Below, in pieces: positions 53,667-63,821 of a stretch of 64,000 nt of DNA. The translations under genes and the position numbers were made by a program. The first letter of the stretch is position 1. The number at the start of each line of letters is the position of its first letter. This stretch comes from Sphaerolaimus hirsutus. Lineage: Eukaryota; Nematoda; Chromadorea; Monhysterida; Sphaerolaimidae. The stretch lies in NCBI GenBank assembly GCA_964036195.1, contig OZ038453.1, positions 3,673,469 through 3,737,468 of the forward strand, in the 5' to 3' direction. The notes beneath the pieces are model-generated. The model was not told the origin of the DNA. It worked only from the letters and a program-made list of their open reading frames with translations, and searched no databases.

Positions 53667-54162
53667 TAGATATTTATATATTTTGATGGCAACAGGATCA
53701 ATTTAATGATAACATGATGATAATTAATCTCACAAATGAAACTGACCGAGTAATCAAAATATAATCTTCCATCATTCCTTTCTTTTGCTATTATGTTTCC
53801 AATGTTAGCAATTTCAAAAAAGATTACTTCCACTTCCTGTTTTATGTGTTAAAATGTACTGGACTTGACATTTGTTTTTAGATAGATCTGATTTCTTTTT
53901 AGAACTTCTGTCAATGTGGACATTGTTGACACTTTCACTTTGACAAATATTATTGGCAATTGTCATCCGACAAGAAATCATACAAAAACAGTGATTTCAT
54001 ACTGAGACTGAATTATACAGTACCAAATCATATGAACTATAGGTGGCACAAGGTCCAAATTTTTATGTGATATTCACATTGGCCAAAATTTCACCTTGTG
54101 ACACTTTTTATGGCCCTGTGCCTGTAAACTTGTGAACCCGCTCGGCATGTGATTACAATATA
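53667..54162. other. No gene seen
   Basis: AT-rich unique sequence. Near 54115-54150 there is a piece of the CCTGTGCC...TGAACCCGC element also seen at about 29895. Confidence 0.45.
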
Positions 54163-54649
54163 CCGTACTTCCTCGAAATACACCCCCCTCGAAATACACC
54201 CCCATCAAAATGCCCCCCACTCGAAATACCCCCCCCCCTCAAAATGGACACTATGAACTTATAAACCCCTCCCCTCTAAATACCCCCCCCCCCCAAATTT
54301 AGTGTATAGAGAACGTAACGCGGTCTGTAACCCGGAGACGCAGAAAACACGTTAAAAGCGATGACTGTGGGCTATTTACACAGGTCCCGGCTGGGGACCG
54401 GGACCCGGCAAAAAAATAATTTTTTTCAAAAGAGAAAAATTGGCGTGTATGGGTTGTTTGCATGTTGATTAGGTGAATTATCACCAAATTAGCATGCACA
54501 AAATTGTTTTGAGATGGTTACACGTGCTGATGCATTTTCTTTGGGGGAGTGTATAATTTTTTTTTGGATTTGTCTGAATTTTGGCATGTGAGTACTCCTT
54601 TGTTTAGTGAGTACGCATGCCAAATTTCAGCTCAGCGCAGTTACCGGTT

Positions 54650-54798
54650 TGTTGGTTGCTCGGATGAATGGGAGAGATTTATAGTGTCGTTTATTACGTC
54701 AACCGACCTCGAAGCTTACTGATCGCTAGAATAAATAGCTGAAGAAAGGAACAACCTAAAATGTGTGCAATTGACAACAAAAAACACTGAATCCGTCA
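54650..54798 (-). repeat. 3' LTR of the 7.8-kb gypsy element
   Basis: TGTTGGTTGC...AATCCGTCA on the plus strand, 149 bp. It is identical by eye to 62265-62413. Confidence 0.93.
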
Positions 54799-54812
54799 TC
54801 ATCCCCTCTCAA
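54799..54812 (-). other. Polypurine tract
   Basis: The minus strand reads GAGAGGGGATGA immediately before the 3' LTR, the expected primer site for plus-strand DNA synthesis. Confidence 0.6.
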
Positions 54813-54848
54813 AATCAAAAGAATCATGCAATTCATAAAACGTTGAAA

Positions 54849-56156
54849 TTAGCGACCCGAACCACCATGACGCCTGCCCCCAAAATGTGGCTTTTTTGTG
54901 ATACGTGAGTGGATCTCTCGGATGTAGCGCGGTGCACGGGCATTATTGCGATGGCGGTGATGGTTGTAATTGTGATAGCTTGGGGGTGGCCGAGGGGTGT
55001 TGCACCTGCGAACACACAACCTCAAACATTTCAGCCAGAGACGACACAATGCTGACACTTGATTTCAAGTGCGAGGGACATACTAAAATCCGTCCGTCAA
55101 AAACACCCAAATTGAGTCCACAACCGAAAACAGGAAAACACGGATGAAATGAAGGCACTGCGACCTGTTATAATGTTGTTGCGGATACCGCTGTGCTGCT
55201 GTCACGCGTTGCACTGCCGACGGCCTTGTCCTGGGTGGCGTACGCGTTGGTGCGGTTGGCGGCGGGCTGACGGGCTCGTGGAAGGTGTCCGTGTTGGCGT
55301 CTGACAACTGCAAGGCCGCCTGGCGCCTGATCTCGATCGGGTTGACAGTCAGGTGACCATCGAAGCGCAGTAGGGGTCCATATTCTGGCCGCCTGAAGAA
55401 TCGTGCCCCATCGAGGTCGACATCCCCGGTCTGGGAAAGCAAATAGAAAAGGGTTTGACATAACACCCACACCATACATTCCCCCTTCCCCAACAAACAG
55501 CGGGGAAAAACGTTGTCTCAGTTTGCGTAAAAGATGTCGTAGTATGGAGTCCAGTGTCTAAGGCTTGCTGCATCCTTGCGTTTTCCGCAGTAAGATTGCG
55601 TATGGTGATATTTTTTTGAGCACTTTCTGCCTCAGATTTCACCAAAGATGCGCCTAAGTGGCGATTTTCCACACAGAATCCTATGACAGTCCTATGTCTA
55701 TCCGCATTTTCATCTTGAATGTTGTCAAAGTCACGACGCAGGCGCTGATATTTGTCGCCAAGCGCATCGAAATCCTTCAAATTAGAACTTGTAAAGTGTC
55801 ACTAATTGAATGAAAAAACATCCATCTAAACCTGGCACCTTGCTCATCCGAGCACAAACTCTCTTGCGCTCTTCAAACTTGCGCTCCAAATTGCTCAGTG
55901 AACGTTCCGCGTTGGACGGTCCGGGCACGTCAGCTGAATCTTCTGCGTACTGCGGTGTCTGGGCCCCTTGAGTGAGTTGGTCCGCTTCCGCAGGTGGGTT
56001 GTCGTCTGACGGGTCTGGCTCGTACGTTGGGGTTGCGGGCGGGGCCGGCGATGGTGTTGCACGGTCGGAGCTCGCTGTTTTGCTGCGTCAATGGCGCCGC
56101 GCAGCCACCGAAAATGCCACCAGGCATAACAGAACCACGTTTTTTAGGTGAAACAT
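54849..56156 (-). CDS. Predicted four-exon third gene of the gypsy element
   Basis: Four minus-strand frames join through GT...AG introns: exon 1 56156-55839, exon 2 55774-55499, exon 3 55430-55165, exon 4 55005-54849. The introns are 64, 68 and 159 bases; introns 1 and 2 fall between codons and intron 3 falls after the second base of a codon, and all keep the frame. The acceptors are good (CTTTCCCAG before exon 3, GTTCGCAG before exon 4); the donors are weak. The product would be about 338 codons: a hydrophobic signal-like N-terminus (MFHLKNVVLLCLVAFSVAA), a Pro/Asp-rich stretch, a coiled coil across exons 1-2 (heptads around LERKFEERK and LRRDFDNIQDEN), a Pro/Thr-rich part and a basic end rich in His and Arg. 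One in-frame TGA lies at 56088-56090. It sits where envelope genes sit, but there is no second membrane segment. Function unknown. Confidence 0.6.
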
Positions 56157-56293
56157 TGTCACAGAGAGGGCGCGTGTGGCAAAGTGATTTTGTAACATTT
56201 TACATTTGTTTACGTCAATTTAAATGATGGAAATGAGGAACTAGTAAGCGATCGTTAACACAAAAACTTGCAAAAACTTAATCGGCTTCCCCT

Positions 56294-58636
56294 TCACGGA
56301 CGCTGGCATTTCCAGCAATAACGTCCCGGTACAGTTTGCATTTCCGTACCGGTCTGAAAACACACATTGGGCCCGCATATATCCAAAACAATGAACGGCC
56401 CAGAGAATTTGGGGAGTGTTTTGTCACTAGAAAAATTTCGAACCATCACAGAGTCTCCAATATCAATTGACCGGGTTGGTTTAGACTCTAAATATTTTTT
56501 ATACTTCTCTCGATTCCGATCGCTCTGTGTTCTAGCGATCGACCTAATTTTGTCGGAATCAATATTCTTGGCCATAGTATAAAATAGGTTCCAATGTGGA
56601 AGATGGCCAAACACCAAATAAAATGGACAGCATGTGAGATTTTTATTCATTGATAAGTTGTATTTTAACATGACGACAGGCAATAACTCCTTCCAATGAG
56701 AATGAGGGTGTGAATTTTTCACGAATGAATAAATCTCGCGCATCCTACCATTCACTCGTTCCACCATTCCGTTTGCTGCAGGATTATGTGCCAAAACCGG
56801 GGAATGGTGTACTCCAAAATGTTCACAAAGAGCTTGAAAATCCGTATTCAAAAATTCGGTCCCTTGGTCAGTCACTAACATGCGCGGCGCACCATAAACC
56901 AAAAATATTTGCTTCATGACGGCTTTGGATACTGTTGACCCTTTGCATGATGACAAGGGAATTGCCACCGCGTAACGCGTAAACGCGTCAACTGCCACCA
57001 ACACTTTTGATTTTGGATTGGCATATTCAAATTGCATTGTATCTAAATGCAACACATCAAAAGGCTGTTGCGGAGTGTCGGTGCGGCCCAATGGAGCAGG
57101 GAAAAGACGATGTTTTTTAAATTGCATGCACTCTGAGCACTGTTGGCAAAAATCCAAAATGTGCTGTTTCATGTTTGGCCAAGAGAAATATTGGCATAGC
57201 AGGGCCATTGTTTTTTCGTGACTACCATGGCTCGCGTATATTCCCATATGTGCATGTTCAAGGCATGCTTGCTGCCAACTGCGTGGTGGCCAAATTGAAA
57301 AAGAACCATCTTTTGTAGGTGTTGAATGAAATAATATCCCATCAATGATTACTGCTTGTGGCACCGACTCGGGATCGGCCTCTAATTGGTAAATTATCTC
57401 GCTTAATTCAGGGTCTTCTCGCTGAATTGCTGCCCAGTCAAAATCAATGTCGTGTGATATAACTTTTGACTTGTGAATCGGCCCTGGTAGGTGAAAACCA
57501 GGTGTTGTTCGAAGCGCCAACCCACGAATCAAGTCAGTGGGCATGTCTAATTCCTCTGGGCCAAATTCTTTTTCATCGATCAGATTCCGGGAAAGGGCGT
57601 CAGCGACACAATTGAATTGGGCAGATCTGTGGACAAAGCGGGTCACGCGATCCTGTAGGAAGATTGCCCAACGTTCTAGTTTACTGTGCGCGGGGCTGCG
57701 TAACACCTGTTGTATACCTGAGTTGTCAGTTATAACCACGAGTTTCTGTCCTTCAACGAAATCGGCCAAACGCCAAATCGCCCAGACAATGCACAAACTC
57801 TCCAACTCAGCAGCGGAAAAAGTTCTGTGAGGGTGTGTCAAACGCTTTGATATGAAAGAAACTGGATGCAGTTTTCCATCCTCAGCGTATTGAGAAAGAA
57901 CCACCCCCAATCCCACTTGACTAGCATCAGTTTCCAATATATACGGCCTCCCGTCACGGTATGGATGTATGAGGATTGGTGATGATGCCAAACAATGTTT
58001 CAACGTGCCCCACGAATCTAGCATCATTTCATTCCATTCAAATGGCGTGTTCCCGTGTTTTGGCACTTTCCCTTTCAAAACGTCATACAATGGTGCGGCC
58101 ACTCTGCTATAATTCGGAATGAAATGTGAATAATAAACACATTTCCCTAGAAATCTACGCAAATCTTGTTTGGTGTGCATTTTTGGTAATTCGAGCATAG
58201 CGGCCACTCGTGATGGCGCTGGAGTAATGCCGTCTGCGGATATTTGGTGGCCCAGATACTTGAGAGTGGAAGTAAAAAAGTGGCACTTTACAGGTTGCAT
58301 TTTCAAGTTCGCCCATCTCAATCTTGCGAATAAACGTTGCAAATGATGCATATGTTCTGACACAGTGTCGCTGCATGCCAAAACGTCGTCAATGTAAGCC
58401 CGAATCCACGCTCGTCCGAGATCCTCGTTCAAATCCATGAGCATCAGGTTGACGAGGCGCATGAAAGTGGCGCCTGCGTTGCAGGTACCAAATGGCATTC
58501 TTGTATACCTGAACTGCCCTAGGCTACACACAAAACTTGTTTTTTCCCGCGAATCTTCATCGGCCAGCGGGATATTGTAATATCCATGACGATTGTCAAT
58601 GGCGCTGAATATTTTCCTTCCCGCAAACTCTGCCAA
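56294..58636 (-). CDS. pol: Pol, downstream part: RT, RNase H, integrase
   Basis: 780 codons in the same frame as the upstream ORF. The apparent start (TTG) is only the first start-like codon after a TGA. RT active site YIDD is at 81-84. RNase H has TDAS in ILETDASQVG and TDNSG further on. The integrase zinc-binding block has His (EHAHMG), His (HGSH) and CxxC (CQQCSEC). Catalytic residues are LDTMQ, TDQGTEF and the MVERVNG glutamate. SGPFIV is the GPF motif near the C-terminus. It copies and inserts the element. It stops at 56294, before the third gene. Confidence 0.92.
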   Translation of the reverse strand: MAEFAGRKIFSAIDNRHGYYNIPLADEDSREKTSFVCSLGQFRYTRMPFGTCNAGATFMRLVNLMLMDLNEDLGRAWIRAYIDDVLACSDTVSEHMHHLQRLFARLRWANLKMQPVKCHFFTSTLKYLGHQISADGITPAPSRVAAMLELPKMHTKQDLRRFLGKCVYYSHFIPNYSRVAAPLYDVLKGKVPKHGNTPFEWNEMMLDSWGTLKHCLASSPILIHPYRDGRPYILETDASQVGLGVVLSQYAEDGKLHPVSFISKRLTHPHRTFSAAELESLCIVWAIWRLADFVEGQKLVVITDNSGIQQVLRSPAHSKLERWAIFLQDRVTRFVHRSAQFNCVADALSRNLIDEKEFGPEELDMPTDLIRGLALRTTPGFHLPGPIHKSKVISHDIDFDWAAIQREDPELSEIIYQLEADPESVPQAVIIDGILFHSTPTKDGSFSIWPPRSWQQACLEHAHMGIYASHGSHEKTMALLCQYFSWPNMKQHILDFCQQCSECMQFKKHRLFPAPLGRTDTPQQPFDVLHLDTMQFEYANPKSKVLVAVDAFTRYAVAIPLSSCKGSTVSKAVMKQIFLVYGAPRMLVTDQGTEFLNTDFQALCEHFGVHHSPVLAHNPAANGMVERVNGRMREIYSFVKNSHPHSHWKELLPVVMLKYNLSMNKNLTCCPFYLVFGHLPHWNLFYTMAKNIDSDKIRSIARTQSDRNREKYKKYLESKPTRSIDIGDSVMVRNFSSDKTLPKFSGPFIVLDICGPNVCFQTGTEMQTVPGRYCWKCQRP

Positions 58637-58648
58637 AATTTCTCCAAT

Positions 58649-61600
58649 TCAAGGGAGAGGGTAACTGTCTATACGAGTAATTAAATTTACTTGCTTAAAA
58701 TCAACACAAAACCGGAAGTTATCCGTGCCTTTCGGTGCAATTGTAATTGGTGATGCCCACGGACCGTCAGAATATTCGATTATGCCTTTTTTCAGCATAC
58801 TCTTGATTGTTTTGTGAATGAAGTCGCGTTTGTGTGTCGGCTCGTACCTGGGGGCTTGTTTTATTGGTGGATGTTTCGGGTCAGTGACAATTTTATGTGT
58901 TATCAAATCTGTTTTTCCCACGTCGTATTCACTACACGCAAATATATCATTGTAATCGAATAATAGAGATTGAAACTGCTTTATTTCTGAGTCAGAAAGC
59001 GAAATCCGGTTTGTGAAAGATAAATTTTTCCAGATAAATTCAAAACGCTGTTCTTTTGTTAGTGGAATGTCCGGCTCAGAATTTTCTGCATCACATGGTG
59101 GAGGAGGAAGATGTATTGCTGGTGCAGCAATTGTGTTTTCACTTTTCATTTCGGCGTCATGTATTATGCCATTTTGTGATTTTGTGACAGTTTCATCCAT
59201 TTTCCGATTTTGTGATTTTGTAACACGTGTCATTCCAATGCATTTCTGGAAGGTTTTGTTCTCAAACAATTTGGAGAATTTTGGACCCGGATTGAAAAAG
59301 TGTTCTGTCGGCAACACATAAATATCTGTGACGTGTGTCCCTGCAGTCAAGGTGATTGGATGATCTGTCGCGTTGAAAAATGTCAAATAAGCGTGTTTAG
59401 ACGTTGTGTCAATTGAAGTGTTATACATGTGCAATTGTTCTGTGTCAGTGAGGCTTATATTAGAAAATAAGCACGTACATAATCCCCACTTGCTAGCTGT
59501 CATGGAAGGCGGTTTCTGTGGAACTTTTACTGGCAGTTTTTGTGAACTATTTGCTGGGACAAATAGCTTTTTCCTGAGAATTAGCCGCGTTGACATTTTT
59601 TGGAGAAATTCAGTTTCTAGCGAAGTGAGTTGTTCTTTTGCGGCAATGTTTTCCGGCGGTGCTACTGTAGTATTATCTTCTAAAGCAAGTGGAATTAGCC
59701 AGGAGAGCTTCAAATATGGCATGACGTCTGTGCCCAGTAAGATTTCATCCATCGCGTCTGACATCAAATTTACTAACACCACCACAAGCACTCGCCGAGA
59801 AACATTATCGAGCGGGGATACATGTTCGATAAATAAAGGTATTTCAGCCATGGAACCTTCCGAAGTTGTCCCAGACACCATATAGACGCGTATAGGGCTT
59901 GGTTTAAGGTATTTTTCCAAATTCAAATCAGATTTTTCGGCAATTTGGCGCAAACAGCTAATCGGAACAATAGTTCTCGTGCATCCGGTGTCTAAGAGAA
60001 CTTTACAAGGTATGGATTCAATGTTCACATTTGCATAGACTTGTGGTCCATTTGAAGGTTCGATCTTGACACAGACTAATTGTTTATCTCCAACGCAAGC
60101 GTACGCATGCACACAATTCCGTTCTGGCACTTTACCAAAAATCTGATCAGTATCGGTTGTTCCACAACCATCTTTAGGGGTCAAACCATCTCTTTCTTTT
60201 TCACCTTCACTAAAACTCAGAAGACTGCGGGAATAGTTCAGAAAACAGTTCTGCCACTCGTTTGTCGCCGGTGTCTGCGAAGAGATGTTTTCATGTTGAA
60301 ATAATGACCAAAAATGTCTTTGCCAACGAATTGACTGACTCGGGTCGCGTTCAAAAAGTTCAGCTACACGATGACGAAATTCGCTACAATACATTTCCCA
60401 AGGGGGCTCATCGCTGTCTATTTCATTCTCATTTTCTTCAATTTCACTTTCTGTAACTTTTGCGTCATTATCGAAATCTGTACCGCCGAATTTTGCTATC
60501 GGGTACTTTGGCTGAGGCGTGTCACTTGTGTGAGGTGGGCCTATTTTTTTTACCTGCCCATAACCGTCGGATTTTTGGCTCATTTGAGCTTGGTTTAACG
60601 TATTAACCGTCCCTGTGCCCTGTTGTTTCATGCGTTGCGTGATGCGGCAGTCACTCACGCGATGGCCTGTATGATTTGGCATGGGGCACCACGGGTCAAG
60701 CTGAGTTTCGGCGAGGAATTGTTTAAATGTCGCTCGCGCAGGCCTGTTATTGCGATCTGCCCTGTTGAAATTTTGCATTGGTTTGTCGCCAGCATGGGTT
60801 TTCACGTTGCGAAAGTAATCATCTATGGACTGCATCAATTGCGCAGGCGTTAAAGAGCTGTTCTTTGTCTTAGTGCGAAAATTTGCGATGACAAATTTGT
60901 CGAAACGATTGTCATCAAAACGGTGCCAAATTTTGGTTAAAACAAGTTTGTCCAATAGAGCCCGATCAAAATTCAAGGATACCCTGATTTTAGTTGGCAC
61001 CTTTGACAGCAGGCGCACATAAAAGTCCATCATGTTCTCATTTTTGAACATCGATGCTGTTTCCCACTCTGGATAGGTGTAATTTTTGTTGGACCGTTTG
61101 AACACTGAACCCAATTCTTTCAAAACTTTCCCGTGATCACTTAGGTCCTTAGGTTGGAACAAAGTTGTCAGCACTTTATGAGCGTCAGCTGTCAATTTAG
61201 TGGTAAAAACTTCCAGCCAGAAATGTTGCAATAATGACGGATCTGGCACTGACAATGCGGCCATTTGCACAACCCTGTTCCACTCAGAAAAACTTTGGAC
61301 ATCATTTTTTCCCGTGTAAGGTGGTATTTTGTCAAAAATGTGCGGTCGCGCCATATACCAGCTTTGCAACATTTCTGGGCGGCCGACAGAATTTGCCGCA
61401 TTCGGAATGTTTGCAAGGTGCCATATGTGCCATGGGTTTGATTGCGGTGGTGCAACGGAGGTTTGTGGGGCCTGTATTTGAGGTTGGCCTGTTGGTTGAG
61501 TAGAAAACCGACCCAGGGTGGAGAATTTCAGCTTCAATGCTTCGAATGCTTCCAAAAATTCGCGTTCTGAAGTCGTCTCGCCCAAAGCGGCTTGTTGTGT

Positions 61601-62137
61601 CTCGGTTTCGTTGTCGCGCGCATGTTCCTGTTGTGCTGCAACATTGACAGTCTGCGTTCCGGGTATGTTCGAATTCTGCAATGACAAATTGACCGAGTGT
61701 ATCGGTTGCGATGTGTCCGTCCAAAAAACGCGCTGGGCAAGATAAACTTGTGTCGGTTCCCGATTTTGTTTGAAACGGTGCATTTGCACATGCCACGGCA
61801 ATTGTACCGTATGGAGGAACTGCTCGGTCACATGAGAATGTACGGTGACTTCGCTACCAGAATGCTGTGACTGCTGTTGTGAGTTCACGTTATGCGTGGA
61901 ATTACGCACCACTCTGCCACGGATGGGTGATAAATGTGCATCTTCGCAATTGTAATACCTGGCCACTGGAAAGTGGGCTACGCGGCTTCCTTGCCGGAGC
62001 TGCTCATCTTGTACACGTCGAATGGCTTCGGCATGCAGCGTAGGATTGGGCAGCGTGTTGACCGGGTGAAGTCGCGTGTGGCGCTGGCGTACCGGTTCAG
62101 GGTCGGCATCCAGCGTGGGTTCACTCACAGTGAACAT
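58649..62137 (-). CDS. gag: Gag - protease - RT start
   Basis: 1,162 codons from a good ATG (MFTVSEPTLD). The N-terminal 200 residues are polar. The Gag core is at about 245-440. A degenerate zinc knuckle lies at 484-497 (CPMPNHTGHRVSDC, second Cys missing). The retropepsin DTGC is at 716-719. RT begins near 1040 and ends at SYPLP, where TGA (58649-58651) interrupts the fingers of RT. The next codons continue the RT domain in the same frame, so this is a single nonsense codon or a readthrough site, not a frameshift. Gag and Pol are fused in one frame without the usual frameshift signal. Confidence 0.9.
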   Translation of the reverse strand: MFTVSEPTLDADPEPVRQRHTRLHPVNTLPNPTLHAEAIRRVQDEQLRQGSRVAHFPVARYYNCEDAHLSPIRGRVVRNSTHNVNSQQQSQHSGSEVTVHSHVTEQFLHTVQLPWHVQMHRFKQNREPTQVYLAQRVFWTDTSQPIHSVNLSLQNSNIPGTQTVNVAAQQEHARDNETETQQAALGETTSEREFLEAFEALKLKFSTLGRFSTQPTGQPQIQAPQTSVAPPQSNPWHIWHLANIPNAANSVGRPEMLQSWYMARPHIFDKIPPYTGKNDVQSFSEWNRVVQMAALSVPDPSLLQHFWLEVFTTKLTADAHKVLTTLFQPKDLSDHGKVLKELGSVFKRSNKNYTYPEWETASMFKNENMMDFYVRLLSKVPTKIRVSLNFDRALLDKLVLTKIWHRFDDNRFDKFVIANFRTKTKNSSLTPAQLMQSIDDYFRNVKTHAGDKPMQNFNRADRNNRPARATFKQFLAETQLDPWCPMPNHTGHRVSDCRITQRMKQQGTGTVNTLNQAQMSQKSDGYGQVKKIGPPHTSDTPQPKYPIAKFGGTDFDNDAKVTESEIEENENEIDSDEPPWEMYCSEFRHRVAELFERDPSQSIRWQRHFWSLFQHENISSQTPATNEWQNCFLNYSRSLLSFSEGEKERDGLTPKDGCGTTDTDQIFGKVPERNCVHAYACVGDKQLVCVKIEPSNGPQVYANVNIESIPCKVLLDTGCTRTIVPISCLRQIAEKSDLNLEKYLKPSPIRVYMVSGTTSEGSMAEIPLFIEHVSPLDNVSRRVLVVVLVNLMSDAMDEILLGTDVMPYLKLSWLIPLALEDNTTVAPPENIAAKEQLTSLETEFLQKMSTRLILRKKLFVPANSSQKLPVKVPQKPPSMTASKWGLCTCLFSNISLTDTEQLHMYNTSIDTTSKHAYLTFFNATDHPITLTAGTHVTDIYVLPTEHFFNPGPKFSKLFENKTFQKCIGMTRVTKSQNRKMDETVTKSQNGIIHDAEMKSENTIAAPAIHLPPPPCDAENSEPDIPLTKEQRFEFIWKNLSFTNRISLSDSEIKQFQSLLFDYNDIFACSEYDVGKTDLITHKIVTDPKHPPIKQAPRYEPTHKRDFIHKTIKSMLKKGIIEYSDGPWASPITIAPKGTDNFRFCVDFKQVNLITRIDSYPLP

Positions 62138-62244
62138 GATTGTCGGCTGACGACTGGCTGATGACAGCGGTCACGATGACAGCCAGATGACAGGAGATTG
62201 TCAGCGGATGACAGGATACTCTCGACGGCGGCTGCCGGGTGATC

Positions 62245-62262
62245 CGTGCAGCACGTCCACCA
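62245..62262 (-). other. Candidate primer-binding site
   Basis: The minus strand begins TGGTGGACGTGC two bases after the 5' LTR; its complement ends CACCA. The primer tRNA is not identified. The leader beyond has several GATGACAG units. Confidence 0.55.
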
Positions 62263-62264
62263 CT

Positions 62265-62413
62265 TGTTGGTTGCTCGGATGAATGGGAGAGATTTATAGT
62301 GTCGTTTATTACGTCAACCGACCTCGAAGCTTACTGATCGCTAGAATAAATAGCTGAAGAAAGGAACAACCTAAAATGTGTGCAATTGACAACAAAAAAC
62401 ACTGAATCCGTCA
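62265..62413 (-). repeat. 5' LTR of the 7.8-kb gypsy element
   Basis: 149 bp, TG...CA ends, identical by eye to 54650-54798. It is very short for a gypsy LTR. No TATA box is obvious. Confidence 0.93.
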
Positions 62414-63095
62414 GGTTGTTATTTTATTTATACTTCAATTTTTTTCAATCACTGTATTTTTGTATAGTGATCAAAATCCTGCTGGGGACCGGTCCCCGGC
62501 AACGTCGAAATGGCCCCGACCGGGGCCAAATGTCCCCGGTGAGAAACTTTTCTTTCAGTAAACAACGAATTTTGGTCCCTGACCGGGGACGTTTGTCCCC
62601 AGCAGGGAACTCTAAACAAAGGAGTACACACATGCCATAATTCAGACAAATCCAAAAAAAATTATACACTCCCCCAAAGAAAATGCATCAGCACGTGTAA
62701 CCATCTCAAAACAATTTTGTGCATGGTAATTTGGTGATAATTCACCTAATTAACATGCAAACAACCCATACAAGCCAATTATTCACTTTTGAAAAAAAAT
62801 ATTTTTTGCCGGGTCCCGGTCCTCGGCTGGGACCTGTGTAAATAGCCATGACTGTGTTATGTTAGAGTTTATACTGCTATTCACTTATATAAGTCTATAG
62901 AGTCTTATAAATGGTGGTTTTTGTTGCATTTATTGACATCTGTGTACGTTACAAACGACAATTTCGTACTGGGATTTCGAAAAATTTCTTGCGAAATAAT
63001 AAACCCCCCTCGAAATCCCCCCCCCTCGTTTAAACCCCCTCAAAAATCTCACTCTGAAAAAATAAACCCCCTGGGGGTATTTCGAGGAAATATGA

Positions 63096-63604
63096 TAGCT
63101 GTGTATATCCCAAAATTGCGATTTTGAGATAAGAATTGACAAAATGGAACAAGAATTAACAATTTTGAGTGAAAATTTGGAAAAAATCGCTCGAAATTTT
63201 GCTACGCTTGTGATTGTCACAAGTTGTGACAACAAAAATTGCGCTTGTGACAGTCACGCGCCCAAGCACTTACGCCGCCTATGAATGAACCCAAATCATT
63301 GCAACTGAATTTAGTGTAGGTATGCTAGACTTTCCATTCAAAATGTTTGTTTTAAATGTTTTTAAATAACTCATAAATGTTTAAGACAAGTACTATAACA
63401 TTTCGTCACAAAAATATTGACAGATTGCGTCAAATTGCGTCTACTTTCTGAGTGGTTTATATGCAAAATAACCGTGTTTAATAAGTGCGCGAATAATATA
63501 TTTGAAGGGCACTTGAAATCAACAATATCATACCTACATACTGTATAAGTTATCCCTTTGAATTTTCCCCCCTGCTTGAATAGCCCCCAACTGTTTATCG
63601 AGTG
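63096..63604. other. No gene seen
   Basis: Unique AT-rich sequence with GTCACAAGTTGTGAC-type palindromic pieces near 63215-63260. There is no coding signal. Confidence 0.45.
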
Positions 63605-63810
63605 CAGGGTTGTTCAAATTACTGAACTTTTTACAAGGTATATGTATATGTAAAGTACTTTATTTTTACTCACCTTTGAGTACACAAAATGTAAATTAAA
63701 TTTTTACCTGTACTCATGTGAGTAAATTACGTTTCTTTCAGGAAAATGAAAAAGCGAGTACTTTTTCCCGCAGAAAATGTTAAAGCGAGTACTTTTCTTC
63801 TTAGAATATG
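63605..63810. repeat. CAGAGTTG-family fragment
   Basis: CAGGGTTGTTCAAATTACTGAAC is the reverse of the right end of 17807-18101. It is followed by TTTTTACTCACC and AAAGCGAGTACTTTT units. Confidence 0.55.
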
Positions 63811-63821
63811 TAAGCCAAAAA

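Larger units (their letters stand above)
54650..62413 (-). mobile_element. 7.8-kb Ty3/gypsy retrotransposon with a spliced third gene
   Basis: It has 149-bp LTRs identical by eye and the 4-bp duplication GGTT (54646-54649 and 62414-62417). On the minus strand the order is LTR, primer-binding site, Gag-protease-RT-RNase H-integrase in one frame, third gene, polypurine tract, LTR. The integrase C-terminus has a GPF motif. It is broken only by an in-frame TGA in RT and another in the third gene. Its LTR identity implies a recent insertion, after those of the two elements that surround it. Confidence 0.94.
54370..62847. mobile_element. Mutator-like element interrupted by a gypsy retrotransposon
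   Basis: The ends GGCTATTTACACAGGTCCC and GGGACCTGTGTAAATAGCC are flanked by the perfect 9-bp duplication ATGACTGTG (54361-54369 and 62848-62856). Without the retroelement it is about 0.7 kb and has the same parts as 8514-9173: GGGACCGGTCCCC palindromes, AAATTTCAGCTCAGCG and TTAGCATGCACAAAATTG. Confidence 0.85.
54163..63095. mobile_element. CCGTATTTCC-family element split by two nested insertions
   Basis: The left part (54163-54369) starts CCGTACTTCCTCGAAATAC, preceded by TA. The right part (62848-63095) ends GGTATTTCGAGGAAATATG. Joined at ATGACTGTG, the two parts match the uninterrupted copy at 52679-53188, including GTTATGTTAGA and TCTGTGTACGTTACAAAC. Confidence 0.8.
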
